Origin: Chloroflexota bacterium
Lineage (GTDB): Bacteria; Chloroflexota; Anaerolineae; Promineifilales; Promineifilaceae
Direction of reading: 5' to 3'
Assembly: GCA_014584575.1 (NCBI GenBank)
Contig: JACTMP010000029.1
Location: 62,001-126,000, forward strand
DNA: 64,000 bases
Below are positions 7,623-16,513 of this stretch, one piece after another; within the stretch, counting starts at the first letter, position 1, and each line of letters starts with the position of its first letter. The notes beneath the pieces were generated by a model. It searched no databases, was not told the origin of the DNA, and was given only the letters and a program-made list of their open reading frames with translations. Made by a program: the position numbers and the translations under genes.

Positions 7623-7880
7623 TTAGCGTTTGCCGTTATTACCATTGACATACCCTCTGGCGTCGTTGGTAATGGCTACCAGCCAGCCATCCGGGCTGTT
7701 GCTGTCTTCCCGCAGGACGACAAAACCGGCCCCGGCCATCTCCTGCAACATGGCGCGCATTTCGCCGGGTAATATCCACGTTTCTGCGGCAACCTGGCTG
7801 GGACTCATCGCCCCCCGGCTGGCTAACGTGTTTAAGACCTTTGTTTCATTGTCGTTTAGTTCAAATTGAAAGCGTTTCAT
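7623..7880 (-). CDS. Small winged-helix-like protein
   Basis: 85 residues. LNDNETKVLNTLASRGAMSPSQVAAETWILPGEMRAMLQEMAGAGFVVLRED reads as a helix-turn-helix with a recognition helix and the start of a wing, as in small MarR/ArsR-like DNA-binding proteins. The C-terminus is polar. Target unknown. Probably cotranscribed with the following membrane-protein gene. Confidence 0.6.
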   Translation of the reverse strand: MKRFQFELNDNETKVLNTLASRGAMSPSQVAAETWILPGEMRAMLQEMAGAGFVVLREDSNSPDGWLVAITNDARGYVNGNNGKR

Positions 7881-8033
7881 GCCTAAACCCTTTGGCGGCG
7901 GCGGTAAGCTGAATATCGCCTATACCGCCGTCACTATTAAGCAGATTATAACACAGGGGTACGGCCGTCGGGCAATCAGTTATACCTCTCCTGACTACAC
8001 GCTGGCATAAAACTGCTCTATACTTGGATGTGT

Positions 8034-9950
8034 ATGGAAATCATCGAAGGCCAGATTCCGGCAGACACAACATGGCGTGGATTGTTCTTGTTAACCAGCG
8101 CCGATCAGTTGGGCAAAACATTTGATCTGGGGCTGGCATTGGCGCGGGCGCATAGTGGATATTTGCTCACGGCCGTGTTTTTACACAGCGTCAATCCCAC
8201 CGAGGTAGCCCACGCCAGAGAGCTTCTGGCCAACGCCCGGCAAGCGGCCAGTGATGAACTGACCAGCTACATCTGCCCCCTCATCATCAGCAGCGCCAAA
8301 TTTGAAGCAGACCTGAACACCCTGATAAGTGAAGCAGAGGTGGAATTGGTGCTGGCGCATCTGGATGGCCCTGACTGGCGCAATCTCAATCATGTGCCTT
8401 GTGCTGTAGCCGCTGTACGTGGCGACCGTAACAACGCATCGGACACTTCCAATGAAAGCGGGTTAAAGCATATCCTCATGCCCACTTCAGGCGGGCCAAA
8501 CACGGCGCATGCCCTACAATTCTTGCTGCGCCTGACCCCACGCACCCGCATTACCGCTTTGTATATTGCCCGCAGTTACCTGGGGACAAACGAGGAGGCA
8601 TTAGGGCGGTCGCGTCTGCGTCAGCTGTTGCAATTTGTGGATGCTGGCAACCGCATCGAACGCCAGTTAGTGATGGCCGACACAGTCGCTGATGGCATTG
8701 TGGCAGCCAGCAGTGATTGTGATCTGGTGATTATTGGCGCCACCAGGGAAAGCTCGATAGATAAGGTCTTATTTGGCGATATACCGGCGGCGGTGGTGCG
8801 GCAAAGTAAATGCCCGGTAATGATTGTTCGCCAGCCGCAGGCGCAATTTCGCCATTGGTGGGCCTTTTTTTTCTGGTATATCAAGAAATGGCTGCCACAC
8901 ATGGATCTGACAAAACGCACCGAGGCATATACCCGGATTCGTCGCGGCGCGCGCCCTGATATTGACTTTTATATGCTTATTTCCCTCTCGGCCATTATTG
9001 CCGCGTTTGGCTTGATGAGTAACAGTACGGCAGTGGTCATTGGCGCGATGCTGGTAGCGCCACTGATGTCGCCTATTGTGGGCATGGGCATGGCCGTGGT
9101 ATTAGGTGACGCTCGCTTCTTGCGACTGACAACGGGAGCCGTCATAAAAGGGGCGCTGCTGGCAATTTTTGTGGGCATGTTGGCCGGATTATTGCTGGTG
9201 GTCATGCAGTTACCCTTGACACCAGAGTTGTTGGCCCGGACACGGCCGTCACTGTTAGATTTAGGTATTGCCCTCTTTTCCGGTCTGGCCGCGGCTTATG
9301 CCCTCAGTCGTTCAGACGCGGCTGGGGCGCTGCCGGGGGTAGCCATTGCCGCTGCTCTGGTGCCGCCGTTGGCAACGGTGGGCATTACCTTTGCTGCCGG
9401 TTATTTTTGGGAATCACTGGGGGCGCTGCTGCTATTTGTGACAAATCTGGTTTCTATCAGTTCGGCGACGGCGCTCATGTTCCTGGTGTTAGGGTTCCGA
9501 CCAGCGCGCGACCAAAAAGCGCGCCGCGCCGTGCAGATGCGCAGCGTTCAGATTGAACTCCTCATGTTAGCCACAGTCATAGCTTTGCTGAGCGTCATGA
9601 CGATTGAGCTGTTACAGGTGCAAACACGCGAGGCGCGAATCCTGGAGATCACCACCACTGCTGTGGAAAATCAAGATATTATTGGTGGTGTGCTGGTGGA
9701 CACGGAATATAACTTTGTTTTGGATGAATCTGGTATTGAATTATTACAAATGGATTTGGTGGTACGTACTACTAAAGCTGTGACACATGGGCAGGTTGCC
9801 AGACTTCAACAAGAAATTGGTGCAGCGCTGCAAAACGAGGGCATTGCCCGGCAAATTGCGCTGACCTTATCGGTTATTCAGGTGGTGCAACTGGCCCCGT
9901 TAACGGCCCCCACCAGCACACCTGATCCTGCGCTGCTCTCGCCGCCCTGA
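8034..9950 (+). CDS. Universal stress domain - DUF389 membrane protein
   Basis: About 638 residues. Residues about 1-270 form two Usp-like alpha/beta units, ending in DLVIIGATRESSIDKVLFGDIPAAVVRQSKCPVMIVR, the ATP-binding Usp signature. From about 300 to 480 comes the DUF389 (TIGR00341-type) membrane domain: RPDIDFYMLISLSAIIAAFGL and AMLVAPLMSPIVGMGM, with several further helices. The C-terminal 120 residues are soluble. Function of DUF389 is not established. TATACT at 8019-8024 lies 9 nt before the ATG at 8034 and suggests a leaderless transcript; an in-frame ATG at 8028 would be too close to the -10 box. Confidence 0.8.
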   Translation: MEIIEGQIPADTTWRGLFLLTSADQLGKTFDLGLALARAHSGYLLTAVFLHSVNPTEVAHARELLANARQAASDELTSYICPLIISSAKFEADLNTLISEAEVELVLAHLDGPDWRNLNHVPCAVAAVRGDRNNASDTSNESGLKHILMPTSGGPNTAHALQFLLRLTPRTRITALYIARSYLGTNEEALGRSRLRQLLQFVDAGNRIERQLVMADTVADGIVAASSDCDLVIIGATRESSIDKVLFGDIPAAVVRQSKCPVMIVRQPQAQFRHWWAFFFWYIKKWLPHMDLTKRTEAYTRIRRGARPDIDFYMLISLSAIIAAFGLMSNSTAVVIGAMLVAPLMSPIVGMGMAVVLGDARFLRLTTGAVIKGALLAIFVGMLAGLLLVVMQLPLTPELLARTRPSLLDLGIALFSGLAAAYALSRSDAAGALPGVAIAAALVPPLATVGITFAAGYFWESLGALLLFVTNLVSISSATALMFLVLGFRPARDQKARRAVQMRSVQIELLMLATVIALLSVMTIELLQVQTREARILEITTTAVENQDIIGGVLVDTEYNFVLDESGIELLQMDLVVRTTKAVTHGQVARLQQEIGAALQNEGIARQIALTLSVIQVVQLAPLTAPTSTPDPALLSPP

Positions 9951-9983
9951 CAATACATGGAGCGAGCCACCGGATACCGAACC

Positions 9984-10859
9984 ATGAAATTAGCCGTTAT
10001 TTCTGACATCCATGGCAATTTACCGGCGCTGGAAACGGCCGTCGCCGACCTGGACAATTGGCAACCCGATGTGGTGGTGGTGGCCGGGGATATTGTGAAC
10101 CGGGGGCCGTGTTCGTTGGCTTGCTGGCAACTGGTTCAGACGCGGGCAAAGCTGGCTGGCTGGCATGTCATCAAAGGCAACCACGAAGCGTATGTGTTGG
10201 AGTGTGCCCACCCCCTGGATGATCCCCATGGCCCTTCCTTACAAATTCGCCAATATGCCCAATGGACGTATGAACAGCTAGACGGGCACATCGCGGCCAT
10301 TGCCGCTTTGCCCGACCGATACAGTTTCACTGCGCCTGACGGCCGTGAACTGCGCGTGGTTCATGCTTCCATGCAAGATAACCGCACCGGCATCTACCCG
10401 GAAACGGCCGACACCGACATCAAAAAGTTGATCGCCCCACCCCCCGCCATCTTCGTTACCGCCCATACGCATCGCCCATTGCTCCGCCAGATTGCGGGCA
10501 CGCTGGTCGTGAACATCGGCTCTGTTGGCGCGCCTTTTGATGAAGATAAGCGGTTGAGTTACGGCCGTTTCACCTGGACATCCACTCAGGGCTGGCAAAG
10601 CGACATTGTGCGGTTGGACTATGATTGGCAGCAGACCATCCAGGATTATGTGACCTCCGGCTTTTTGGAACATGGCGGGGCGCTCGCCCAAATCATGTTA
10701 GTGGAACATCGCAAATCACGCGGCCTCATTTACCGTTGGGCCAGCCGGTACGAAGACGCCGTCCGCCAGGGCACAATGTCTCTGGAAGAGAGTGTGCGCC
10801 AGGTTTTGCAAGATGAGGATTTACGGCCGTATCTCGGCCCACCTGGTTGGCCGCTTTGA
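9984..10859 (+). CDS. Calcineurin-like metallophosphoesterase (YfcE/MJ0936 type)
   Basis: About 291 residues starting MKLAVISDIHGNLPAL. The metal-site motifs are complete: DIHGN, VVAGDIVNRG, KGNHEAY, VVHAS and TAHTHRP. Such enzymes hydrolyse phosphodiesters or phosphomonoesters using two divalent metals. The start at 9984 fits the family; an upstream in-frame start at 9957 adds nine atypical residues. The C-terminal 70 residues extend past the core. Substrate unknown. Confidence 0.85.
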   Translation: MKLAVISDIHGNLPALETAVADLDNWQPDVVVVAGDIVNRGPCSLACWQLVQTRAKLAGWHVIKGNHEAYVLECAHPLDDPHGPSLQIRQYAQWTYEQLDGHIAAIAALPDRYSFTAPDGRELRVVHASMQDNRTGIYPETADTDIKKLIAPPPAIFVTAHTHRPLLRQIAGTLVVNIGSVGAPFDEDKRLSYGRFTWTSTQGWQSDIVRLDYDWQQTIQDYVTSGFLEHGGALAQIMLVEHRKSRGLIYRWASRYEDAVRQGTMSLEESVRQVLQDEDLRPYLGPPGWPL

Positions 10860-10999
10860 CACCAACTCATTGTCATTCAGGCAATATGGATTAAAATCAA
10901 ACCATCGCCAGGTGTGTCTGCACCAATCAGTATGACTCGCAGGCGACAGTCTCTCCAGAGTAGAACCCATTACAAACTTATAGTAAAGTGAGGAAGAAT

Positions 11000-12697
11000 A
11001 TGAACAGAAAACGTAGTCAATCAACCCTGAAACCAGCCGGGCTATTGCTGGTTTTCATCGTGGCCATAAGCATTATTTTAGTGGGCACGGCCGTAGCCCA
11101 GAGTACCCCACCGGCCCCCACATTCCCCATGGAACACCCCGATTTCCCTGGCGTCTATATCCTCAACCGGGAAGAGGTAGGCAGCGCCGTCTATGAAACC
11201 ATCACTATTCCCATCGCCCAAGACACCTTCATTGCCTCCGGCATGCCCAACACCCCCTATGGCGGCTCTACCACGTTAGGGCTGGGCTTCAACAGCAGCA
11301 ACGGCCTCAATGCCATGCGTATGTTTTTGCAGTTTAATCTGGCCGCCATTCCCGCCAATGCCCACGTAGACAGCGCCACCTTCAGCATCTTTCAGCTACA
11401 GGCCAACAACAACAGCGATAATCTCTGTTTCCGGGCTGACTTCCCCACCCAAAGTTGGAATGAAAACACCCTCACCTGGGCCACCGGCGCCGGGCTAAGT
11501 GGGAATGAAATTGGCGTAGGTTGCCCAGACATCAACAATGGCTGGAAAACTCTCAACGCCACCCAGGTCATTAACTTCTGGCGTACCAACACCAATTTTG
11601 GTGCTGTTTTCACCGGTGATGAGCGATCCAACGTGAATTTCAGCCGTACTTTCTACTCCAAAGAACAAACCGTAAACGTCTGCGGCGGCCCCTACGGCTG
11701 TATGCCATACATAACCGTCTCCTACAATCAGCAATGTGATAATCAGCCGCCAACCGCCAGTGTAAACGCCCTGCCGGCCTGGAGTCCACAGAGTTTCATC
11801 GTCAGTTGGAGTGGGTTCGATACGGCTCCAAGCGGCTGCAACCCCAGTGGCATTGCCAACTACTCCGTGCAATATCGCGTTAACGGCGGCGGCTGGATAG
11901 ATTGGCGCAATTTTGTCACCTCTACCTCTGATGTATTTAGCGAAGCAGGCAACAACCAGTTTGTCGAATTTCGAGTGCGCGCCAGAGATAATGCCGGTAA
12001 CGTCACCGATTGGAGCGTGATTGGCCCCACCGCCAGCACCCGGCTTGACACCGTCTTCCCCAACGCCACCATGAATCCCCTGCCCCCATACAGCCAATCG
12101 TTTGGCACACTCACCTGGAGCGGCTCTGACCCCCAGCCCGGGTCAGGCATTCGCAGCTTTGACGTGCAGTACCGTTCCAATGGCGGCCCCTGGATAAATC
12201 TGGTCACAAACGTGACCCAAACATCATACAACTACAATGGCGCACCGGCCGGCTTCTATGAATTGCGGGTGCGTGCGACCGATAACGCCGGCAATGCGCA
12301 AGCCTGGAGTGGGCCACAGGCATCCACCACCATCGTCGGCTACCCGGTCGCGCAGATGGACCCCATTTCGCCCAACATTGTCACCGATCCCGGCGCTACC
12401 TCTGTTAATATCAGTTGGCAGGTCTATCCGTTTGGGTATACCGTCACTGGCGTTCAGATTTGGGTCAGATTTGGCCTGGGCAACTGGACATTATTCCAAA
12501 CCTTCCCCGGCACAAGCGGCAATGCCACATTCCCATTCTCCCCAGGTGATGGGGTTTATTCCTTTGAAGCTGTGGCCCTCAGCAATACACCGGAACCACA
12601 AACCAACACGGCCGAAGCCAGCTTTATTCTTGACCAGGAAGCGCCATTTGTCGTCCCTGTAGCTTACATGCCACTGATGGTCACCAGCAACGAGTAG
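11000..12697 (+). CDS. Secreted DNRLRE-domain protein with Ig/FnIII-like repeats
   Basis: About 565 residues. A signal peptide (PAGLLLVFIVAISIILVGTAVAQ) is followed by a DNRLRE-type beta domain (about 65-245) with QDTFIASGMPNTPYGGSTTL and FLQFNLAAIPANAHVDSATF. Two similar beta modules follow, each with a NYSVQYRVNGGGW or SFDVQYRSNGGPW strand and an RVRA.DNAGN segment, then a third. The C-terminus ends in a short hydrophobic stretch with YMPLMV, a pattern I associate with secreted proteins of this phylum. GAGGAAG precedes the ATG. Probably a surface or exported adhesion or carbohydrate-associated protein. Confidence 0.7.
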   Translation: MNRKRSQSTLKPAGLLLVFIVAISIILVGTAVAQSTPPAPTFPMEHPDFPGVYILNREEVGSAVYETITIPIAQDTFIASGMPNTPYGGSTTLGLGFNSSNGLNAMRMFLQFNLAAIPANAHVDSATFSIFQLQANNNSDNLCFRADFPTQSWNENTLTWATGAGLSGNEIGVGCPDINNGWKTLNATQVINFWRTNTNFGAVFTGDERSNVNFSRTFYSKEQTVNVCGGPYGCMPYITVSYNQQCDNQPPTASVNALPAWSPQSFIVSWSGFDTAPSGCNPSGIANYSVQYRVNGGGWIDWRNFVTSTSDVFSEAGNNQFVEFRVRARDNAGNVTDWSVIGPTASTRLDTVFPNATMNPLPPYSQSFGTLTWSGSDPQPGSGIRSFDVQYRSNGGPWINLVTNVTQTSYNYNGAPAGFYELRVRATDNAGNAQAWSGPQASTTIVGYPVAQMDPISPNIVTDPGATSVNISWQVYPFGYTVTGVQIWVRFGLGNWTLFQTFPGTSGNATFPFSPGDGVYSFEAVALSNTPEPQTNTAEASFILDQEAPFVVPVAYMPLMVTSNE

Positions 12698-12701
12698 GTC
12701 G

Positions 12702-12729
12702 TTGCACTGCGTGAATAGTGTGCTAGACT
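12702..12729 (+). promoter_or_regulatory. Candidate promoter of the histidine operon
   Basis: TTGCAC (12702-12707) and TAGACT (12724-12729) with 16-bp spacing. The -10 box ends 10 nt before the leader ATG at 12740, so the leader would be translated from a nearly leaderless transcript. Confidence 0.45.
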
Positions 12730-12739
12730 TTGGCGCAAG

Positions 12740-12844
12740 ATGAAGATGATTCATGTTCTAACCCACCCACATGCGCATCACGGCTCGAAGTCATTTCGGG
12801 TTCGCCATCACCATTTTGGTGACTGCAATTGTATCCTGGGTTAA
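12740..12844 (+). CDS. hisL: Histidine leader peptide
   Basis: A 34-codon reading frame directly upstream of hisG. Eight codons are His: 12752, 12764, 12770, 12776, 12779 and the run CAT CAC CAT at 12806-12814. The stop TAA is at 12842-12844. It begins MKMIHVLTHPHAHH and ends CNCILG. It is followed by a terminator 35 nt after the stop and then hisG, the layout of classical his attenuation. No Shine-Dalgarno is seen; the ATG lies 10 nt from a -10-like box. A second in-frame ATG at 12746 is an alternative start. Confidence 0.8.
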   Translation: MKMIHVLTHPHAHHGSKSFRVRHHHFGDCNCILG

Positions 12845-12898
12845 AGCCGCGCTGGTCTAGCAGCACATGGAGAGACAGACCCTCCCCGGCAACCCGGG
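12835..12898 (+). promoter_or_regulatory. Antiterminator pairing of the his attenuator
   Basis: CCTGGGTT (12835-12842), overlapping the leader stop codon, can pair with AACCCGGG (12891-12898), which contains the loop and half of the 3' arm of the terminator: eight pairs including one G-U. A ribosome stalled on the His run at 12806-12814 would leave this pairing free; one reaching the stop codon would mask it. A small hairpin TCACCA-TTT-TGGTGA at 12808-12822 overlaps the His codons and could act as a pause hairpin. Confidence 0.6.
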
Positions 12899-12909
12899 GA
12901 GGGTTTTTT
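12880..12909 (+). terminator. Rho-independent terminator (his attenuator)
   Basis: CCCTCCCCGG (12880-12889), loop CAAC, CCGGGGAGGG (12894-12903), then six T. A perfect 10-bp GC-rich stem with a T-run, located between the leader peptide and hisG rather than after a gene. Confidence 0.88.
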
Positions 12910-12913
12910 ATTT

Positions 12914-12972
12914 GGAGATTGAGAGATTGGGAGATTAAGCGATTGGGTAAACTCTTAATCTCCCAATCTCTA
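12914..12972. repeat. GAGATTG-type inverted repeat before hisG
   Basis: GGAGATTGAGAGATTGGGAG and following units face the complementary CTTAATCTCCCAATCTC across a short loop. It separates the attenuator from the hisG start. Confidence 0.75.
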
Positions 12973-12985
12973 CCCAAAAAAGCAT

Positions 12986-13999
12986 ATGACACGAACGGAT
13001 ATTCGCCTGGCGCTGCCCAGTAAAGGGGCGCTGTATGAGGGAAGTTTTGACTTTTTGGCGGCCTGTGGGCTGAAGGTGTACCGTCCGAATCCACGCCAGT
13101 ATGCGGCCACAATTCCCGCTTTGCCGGGGCTGACGGTGATGTTCCAACGGCCGGGGGACATTGTAACCGGGGTGCGCGAAGGCAGTGTAGATTTTGGCAT
13201 CACCGGCTATGACGTGCTGGCCGAAAAAGCCTTTGGCAATGGGCACAAAATCCTGACGCTGCATGAGGCGCTTGGATATGGCCCCTGTACGCTCAATCTG
13301 GCTGTGCCGGAGGAAAAAGAGGCGCAAACCATGGCCGAGGTGTCGGCGTGGGCAGCAGAGTTGGCGGCCAACGGCCGTACCCTGCGCATTGCCACCAAAT
13401 TTCCCACTGTCACGGGGGCGTTTCTGGATGAGCATGGGGTACGGCCGTACAAACTGGTCAACGTCGAAGGCACGTTGGAAATCGCCCCCGCCATCGGGTT
13501 TGCCGACCTGATCGCCGACCTGGTATCGTCGGGGGTGACGTTACGGGATAATCATTTACGGCCGTTGGATGATGGGCAGATTCTCGCTTCCCAGGCCGTC
13601 CTTATTGCCAATAAAAAGGCGCTGCAAGAGCGCCCGGAAGTCCTGGCTGTGGCCCGGCACATGCTGGAATACATTGAAGCCCACCTGCGCGCCACCGGTT
13701 CCTACCTGGTCACGGCCAACATTCGCGGCACATCGCCGGAAGCGATTGCGGCACTGATGCGCGACAAAGAGCATATCGCCGGGCTGCAAGGGCCTACCAT
13801 CAGCCGCGTCATCACCCATGACGGCACGGACTGGTTTGCCATCAACATCGTGGTACGCAAGCCCGACCTCTTCCCGGCCATCGCCGAACTGCGTTCCATC
13901 GGTGGCAGCGGCGTCATCGTCGCCCCGTGTACCTACATTTTTGAGGAAGAACCGGTGCGGTATAAGGCGATGTTGGCCGCATTAGGGAGTGGAGATTGA
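12986..13999 (+). CDS. hisG: ATP phosphoribosyltransferase, long form
   Basis: 337 residues, the long HisG form that works without HisZ. It has IRLALPSKGALYEG at the N-terminus, the DFGITGYDVLAEK segment, the PRPP-binding region around VEGTLEIAPAIGFADLIADLVSSG and the C-terminal regulatory domain with IGGSGVIVAPCTYIFEEEPVRY. It catalyses the first, histidine-inhibited step. No Shine-Dalgarno precedes the ATG. The last codons GGA GAT TGA are formed by the following GAGATTG repeat. First enzyme gene after the attenuator. Confidence 0.95.
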   Translation: MTRTDIRLALPSKGALYEGSFDFLAACGLKVYRPNPRQYAATIPALPGLTVMFQRPGDIVTGVREGSVDFGITGYDVLAEKAFGNGHKILTLHEALGYGPCTLNLAVPEEKEAQTMAEVSAWAAELAANGRTLRIATKFPTVTGAFLDEHGVRPYKLVNVEGTLEIAPAIGFADLIADLVSSGVTLRDNHLRPLDDGQILASQAVLIANKKALQERPEVLAVARHMLEYIEAHLRATGSYLVTANIRGTSPEAIAALMRDKEHIAGLQGPTISRVITHDGTDWFAINIVVRKPDLFPAIAELRSIGGSGVIVAPCTYIFEEEPVRYKAMLAALGSGD

Positions 14000-14022
14000 G
14001 AGATTGGGAGATTGATTGAGAG

Positions 14023-15348
14023 ATGATTAAGATTTTTTCTGTTGAAGAGGCGCAACGAACGATTTTGCGGCGGGAGATGGCGCTGGAACCAGAAGTGCCG
14101 CCCACTTTGCAGGCACGGCTGGATGCTTTGTTTGGTGAAGGGAGTACACCGGACACGGCCGTAGCCACCATCCTGCGCACCATTCGCCAGCAAGGGGACA
14201 CGGCCGTGCGCCACTGGACGGCGAAGATAGACGGTGTGGAGTTGGCAACTTTTGTGGTGGATAAAGGGGAATTGCGGACGGCCGTGTCCCGTATCCCATC
14301 TGACTTAGCCGACGCGCTCCGTTTTGCCGCCGAGCGCATTCGCCAGTTTCACAGCTATCAACCACTGCCCAACTGGACAACAACGGAAATGGGTGGCTGG
14401 TTGGGGCAGCGGGTGACACCCATTCAGCGGGTGGGCGTCTATGTGCCCGGCGGCACCGCGCCGCTGCCTTCCAGCCTGCTCATGGGTGTGATTCCGGCGC
14501 AGGTGGCGGGTGTGCCGGACATTGTGGTGGCTACGCCGCCGGGGCGGGACGGCCGTGTGCCGGACGTGATTCTGGCGGCGGCGGCCATTGCCGGGGTGGA
14601 TACGGTCTACACACTCGGCGGGGCGCAGGCCATTGGTGCGCTGGCTTTTGGCACGGAGTCCATTCCCCGTGTGGACAAAATTGTGGGGCCGGGCAATCTG
14701 TTTGTAACCCTGGCTAAAAAGCAGGTGTATGGCATCGTGGGCATTGATGGGCTGTATGGACCAACGGAAACGGTGGTGGTCGCCGACGAAACGGCCAACC
14801 CGGCCTGGGTGGCCGCCGATATGCTGGCGCAGGCGGAACATGATGTGCTGGCGACGGCGATACTGTTGACGCCTTCACGGGAATTGGCTACGGCCGTGCA
14901 ACATGAAATCGCTCGCCAACTGGAAAACCTCAGCCGGGCTGACATCATCGCTATCTCATTGGCAAACCAGAGCGGGATTGTGCTCACAGCCAATATGGAC
15001 GAAGCGTGTGCCCTGGCCTCGGCCTTTGCCGCCGAACACACCTGCATCGCCAGTGCCCATCCGCAGCAATGGGTAGACAAAATCCCCAACGCGGGCGGCC
15101 TGTTCATCGGTGAACGCAGTTTTGAGGTATTGGGTGATTATGTGGCCGGCCCCAGCCACACCATGCCCACCGGCGGCACGGCCCGCTTCGCCTCGCCGCT
15201 CAACGTCAGCGATTTTGTGAAAATCAGCAGCATCATCGAACTGGACGACGCCACTTCAAACTTGCTCAGCCCCATCGCGGCCCGTATTGCCCAGGCGGAA
15301 CTGTTGGATGGTCATGCGGCGGCGGCGAAGAGGAGATTGGGAGATTGA
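14023..15348 (+). CDS. hisD: Histidinol dehydrogenase
   Basis: 441 residues. Signature stretches include GVYVPGGTAPLPSSLLMGVIP, GGAQAIGALAFGTESIP, KIVGPGNLFVT, GPTETVVVADE, EHTCIASAHPQQW and SHTMPTGGTARFASPLNVSDF, with the zinc and catalytic residues. Oxidises histidinol to histidine in two NAD-dependent steps. It is 23 bp from hisG, separated only by GAGATTG units that may also offer a GGGAG ribosome site. The C-terminal KRRLGD and stop come from the next repeat. Confidence 0.95.
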   Translation: MIKIFSVEEAQRTILRREMALEPEVPPTLQARLDALFGEGSTPDTAVATILRTIRQQGDTAVRHWTAKIDGVELATFVVDKGELRTAVSRIPSDLADALRFAAERIRQFHSYQPLPNWTTTEMGGWLGQRVTPIQRVGVYVPGGTAPLPSSLLMGVIPAQVAGVPDIVVATPPGRDGRVPDVILAAAAIAGVDTVYTLGGAQAIGALAFGTESIPRVDKIVGPGNLFVTLAKKQVYGIVGIDGLYGPTETVVVADETANPAWVAADMLAQAEHDVLATAILLTPSRELATAVQHEIARQLENLSRADIIAISLANQSGIVLTANMDEACALASAFAAEHTCIASAHPQQWVDKIPNAGGLFIGERSFEVLGDYVAGPSHTMPTGGTARFASPLNVSDFVKISSIIELDDATSNLLSPIAARIAQAELLDGHAAAAKRRLGD

Positions 15349-15360
15349 GAGATTGGGAGA

Positions 15361-15645
15361 TTAGAGATTGAGGCTCTCGTAGTGGGATTTGCAGGAAACG
15401 ATTTCGATCTGTTGTTCTTGCGGATAAATGACGTAAACAAGGCGATGTTCATGGCTTATGCGGCGCGACCAGACTTCTCGTTCAAAATACTTCAGGCGTT
15501 CTGGTTTGCCCAGTCCAGAACGCGGCTCTTTGCTCGTGTCCCGGATCAGGTCAAAGCATTTTACATACAGGGCGCGATCATGTTGGCGAAACCAGGCCAG
15601 ATCATCCTCTGCTTTTTTCAAGATGAGAAGTTTCCAACTGCTCAT
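15361..15645 (-). CDS. Txe/YoeB-type toxin
   Basis: 94 residues with WKLLILKKAEDDLAWFRQHDRALYVKCFDLIRD, LERLKYFEREVWSRRISHEHRLVYVI-like core and a terminal SCKSHYES motif, typical of YoeB ribosome-dependent mRNA interferases; the His near the C-terminus and the Glu/Arg residues in REVWSRRIS are the usual active-site positions. Overlaps the antitoxin gene by 4 bp (ATGA). The pair lies antisense inside the histidine gene set. Confidence 0.85.
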   Translation of the reverse strand: MSSWKLLILKKAEDDLAWFRQHDRALYVKCFDLIRDTSKEPRSGLGKPERLKYFEREVWSRRISHEHRLVYVIYPQEQQIEIVSCKSHYESLNL

Positions 15646-15908
15646 GGCAAATCATTGAAGATTTCGGCTATCGTTTTACCCGTCGTCAGGCCATCGTCAT
15701 GCGCTTCAAACGACTCTACCAATGCTTTGAGGGCGGCTTTGTCATTGAGCAGGCGCAAGGTTTCCCGGAAGGTTTCCCATTCGTCCATAGAAATCAGCAC
15801 GACATTGCCTTGTTTGTGGGTTAAGATGACTTGTTCCTGGTTGTCTACAACAGTTTGGCGTAATTCAAACAAACGTTTTCGCCCTTCTGATAATGAGATT
15901 GCTTCCAT
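15642..15908 (-). CDS. YefM/Phd-type antitoxin
   Basis: 88 residues. ISLSEGRKRLFELRQTVVDNQEQVILTHKQGNVVLISMDEWETFRETLRLL is the Phd/YefM DNA-binding fold; the acidic C-terminus would bind and block the toxin. First gene of the antisense pair, so it likely represses its own promoter at about 15909-15990. Confidence 0.85.
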   Translation of the reverse strand: MEAISLSEGRKRLFELRQTVVDNQEQVILTHKQGNVVLISMDEWETFRETLRLLNDKAALKALVESFEAHDDGLTTGKTIAEIFNDLP

Positions 15909-16004
15909 TGTGATCCATCCTTTTGTACAACATCTTGTACCAGATTATGATGGTGTTTGGGTGGAAGTGCAAGGGATTGGGGTTAGAGATTGGGAGATTG
16001 GGTG

Positions 16005-16478
16005 ATGGAAATTGTGATTCGAGAGGCAACGTTGGCAGATGAGGGCGGGCTGGATTTGTTGTATGCAGAGATTGATGGGCTGCACCATGAGGCGCTGCCG
16101 CAGTTGTTTCGCAGGCATGAGGAAATTGCACGGCCGTCCACCTTCCTGGCTGACCGTCTGACCGATGAAACGATGCGCCTGTTTGTAGCCGAAACGGATG
16201 GTCGGTTGGTAGGCATGATTTTGCTGAAAATCAGGAGCGAAGAGCATCCGGTTAAGTACACGCAGCAGTATCTTCACATTTCCACGCTGATTGTAGCCGC
16301 CGATTTTCAGGGGCAGGGAGTGGCGCAATTGTTGCTGGACACGGCCGTGACCTTTGCCAGAGAACACAACCTCTCCCAACTACGCCTGAACGTCTACGAC
16401 TTCAACCAACGCGCCATCACCTTCTACGAAAAAGAAGGCTTCACCACCTTCACCCGAAATATGTGGAAAGAATTGTAA
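16005..16478 (+). CDS. GNAT-family N-acetyltransferase
   Basis: 157 residues. Motif A is [26 protein letters not shown], with the acetyl-CoA loop QGQGVA, and motif B is [21 protein letters not shown]. The TTG start upstream would be encoded by a GAGATTG repeat, so I use the ATG at 16005 with GGGAG upstream. Lies between the antisense toxin-antitoxin pair and hisC, 35 bp from hisC. Substrate unknown. Confidence 0.85.
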   Translation: MEIVIREATLADEGGLDLLYAEIDGLHHEALPQLFRRHEEIARPSTFLADRLTDETMRLFVAETDGRLVGMILLKIRSEEHPVKYTQQYLHISTLIVAADFQGQGVAQLLLDTAVTFAREHNLSQLRLNVYDFNQRAITFYEKEGFTTFTRNMWKEL

Positions 16479-16513
16479 ACTGCGCGCTCTGCGGTTTAAT
16501 TACAGGAAGACCC

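Noticed and set aside
13960..14022. Terminator between hisG and hisD
   Set aside because: GAGATTG units are only in one orientation here, so no strong hairpin or T-run forms.
15930..16004. GNAT start at an upstream TTG
   Set aside because: The codons would be translated from the GAGATTGGG repeat; the ATG at 16005 fits the domain start.
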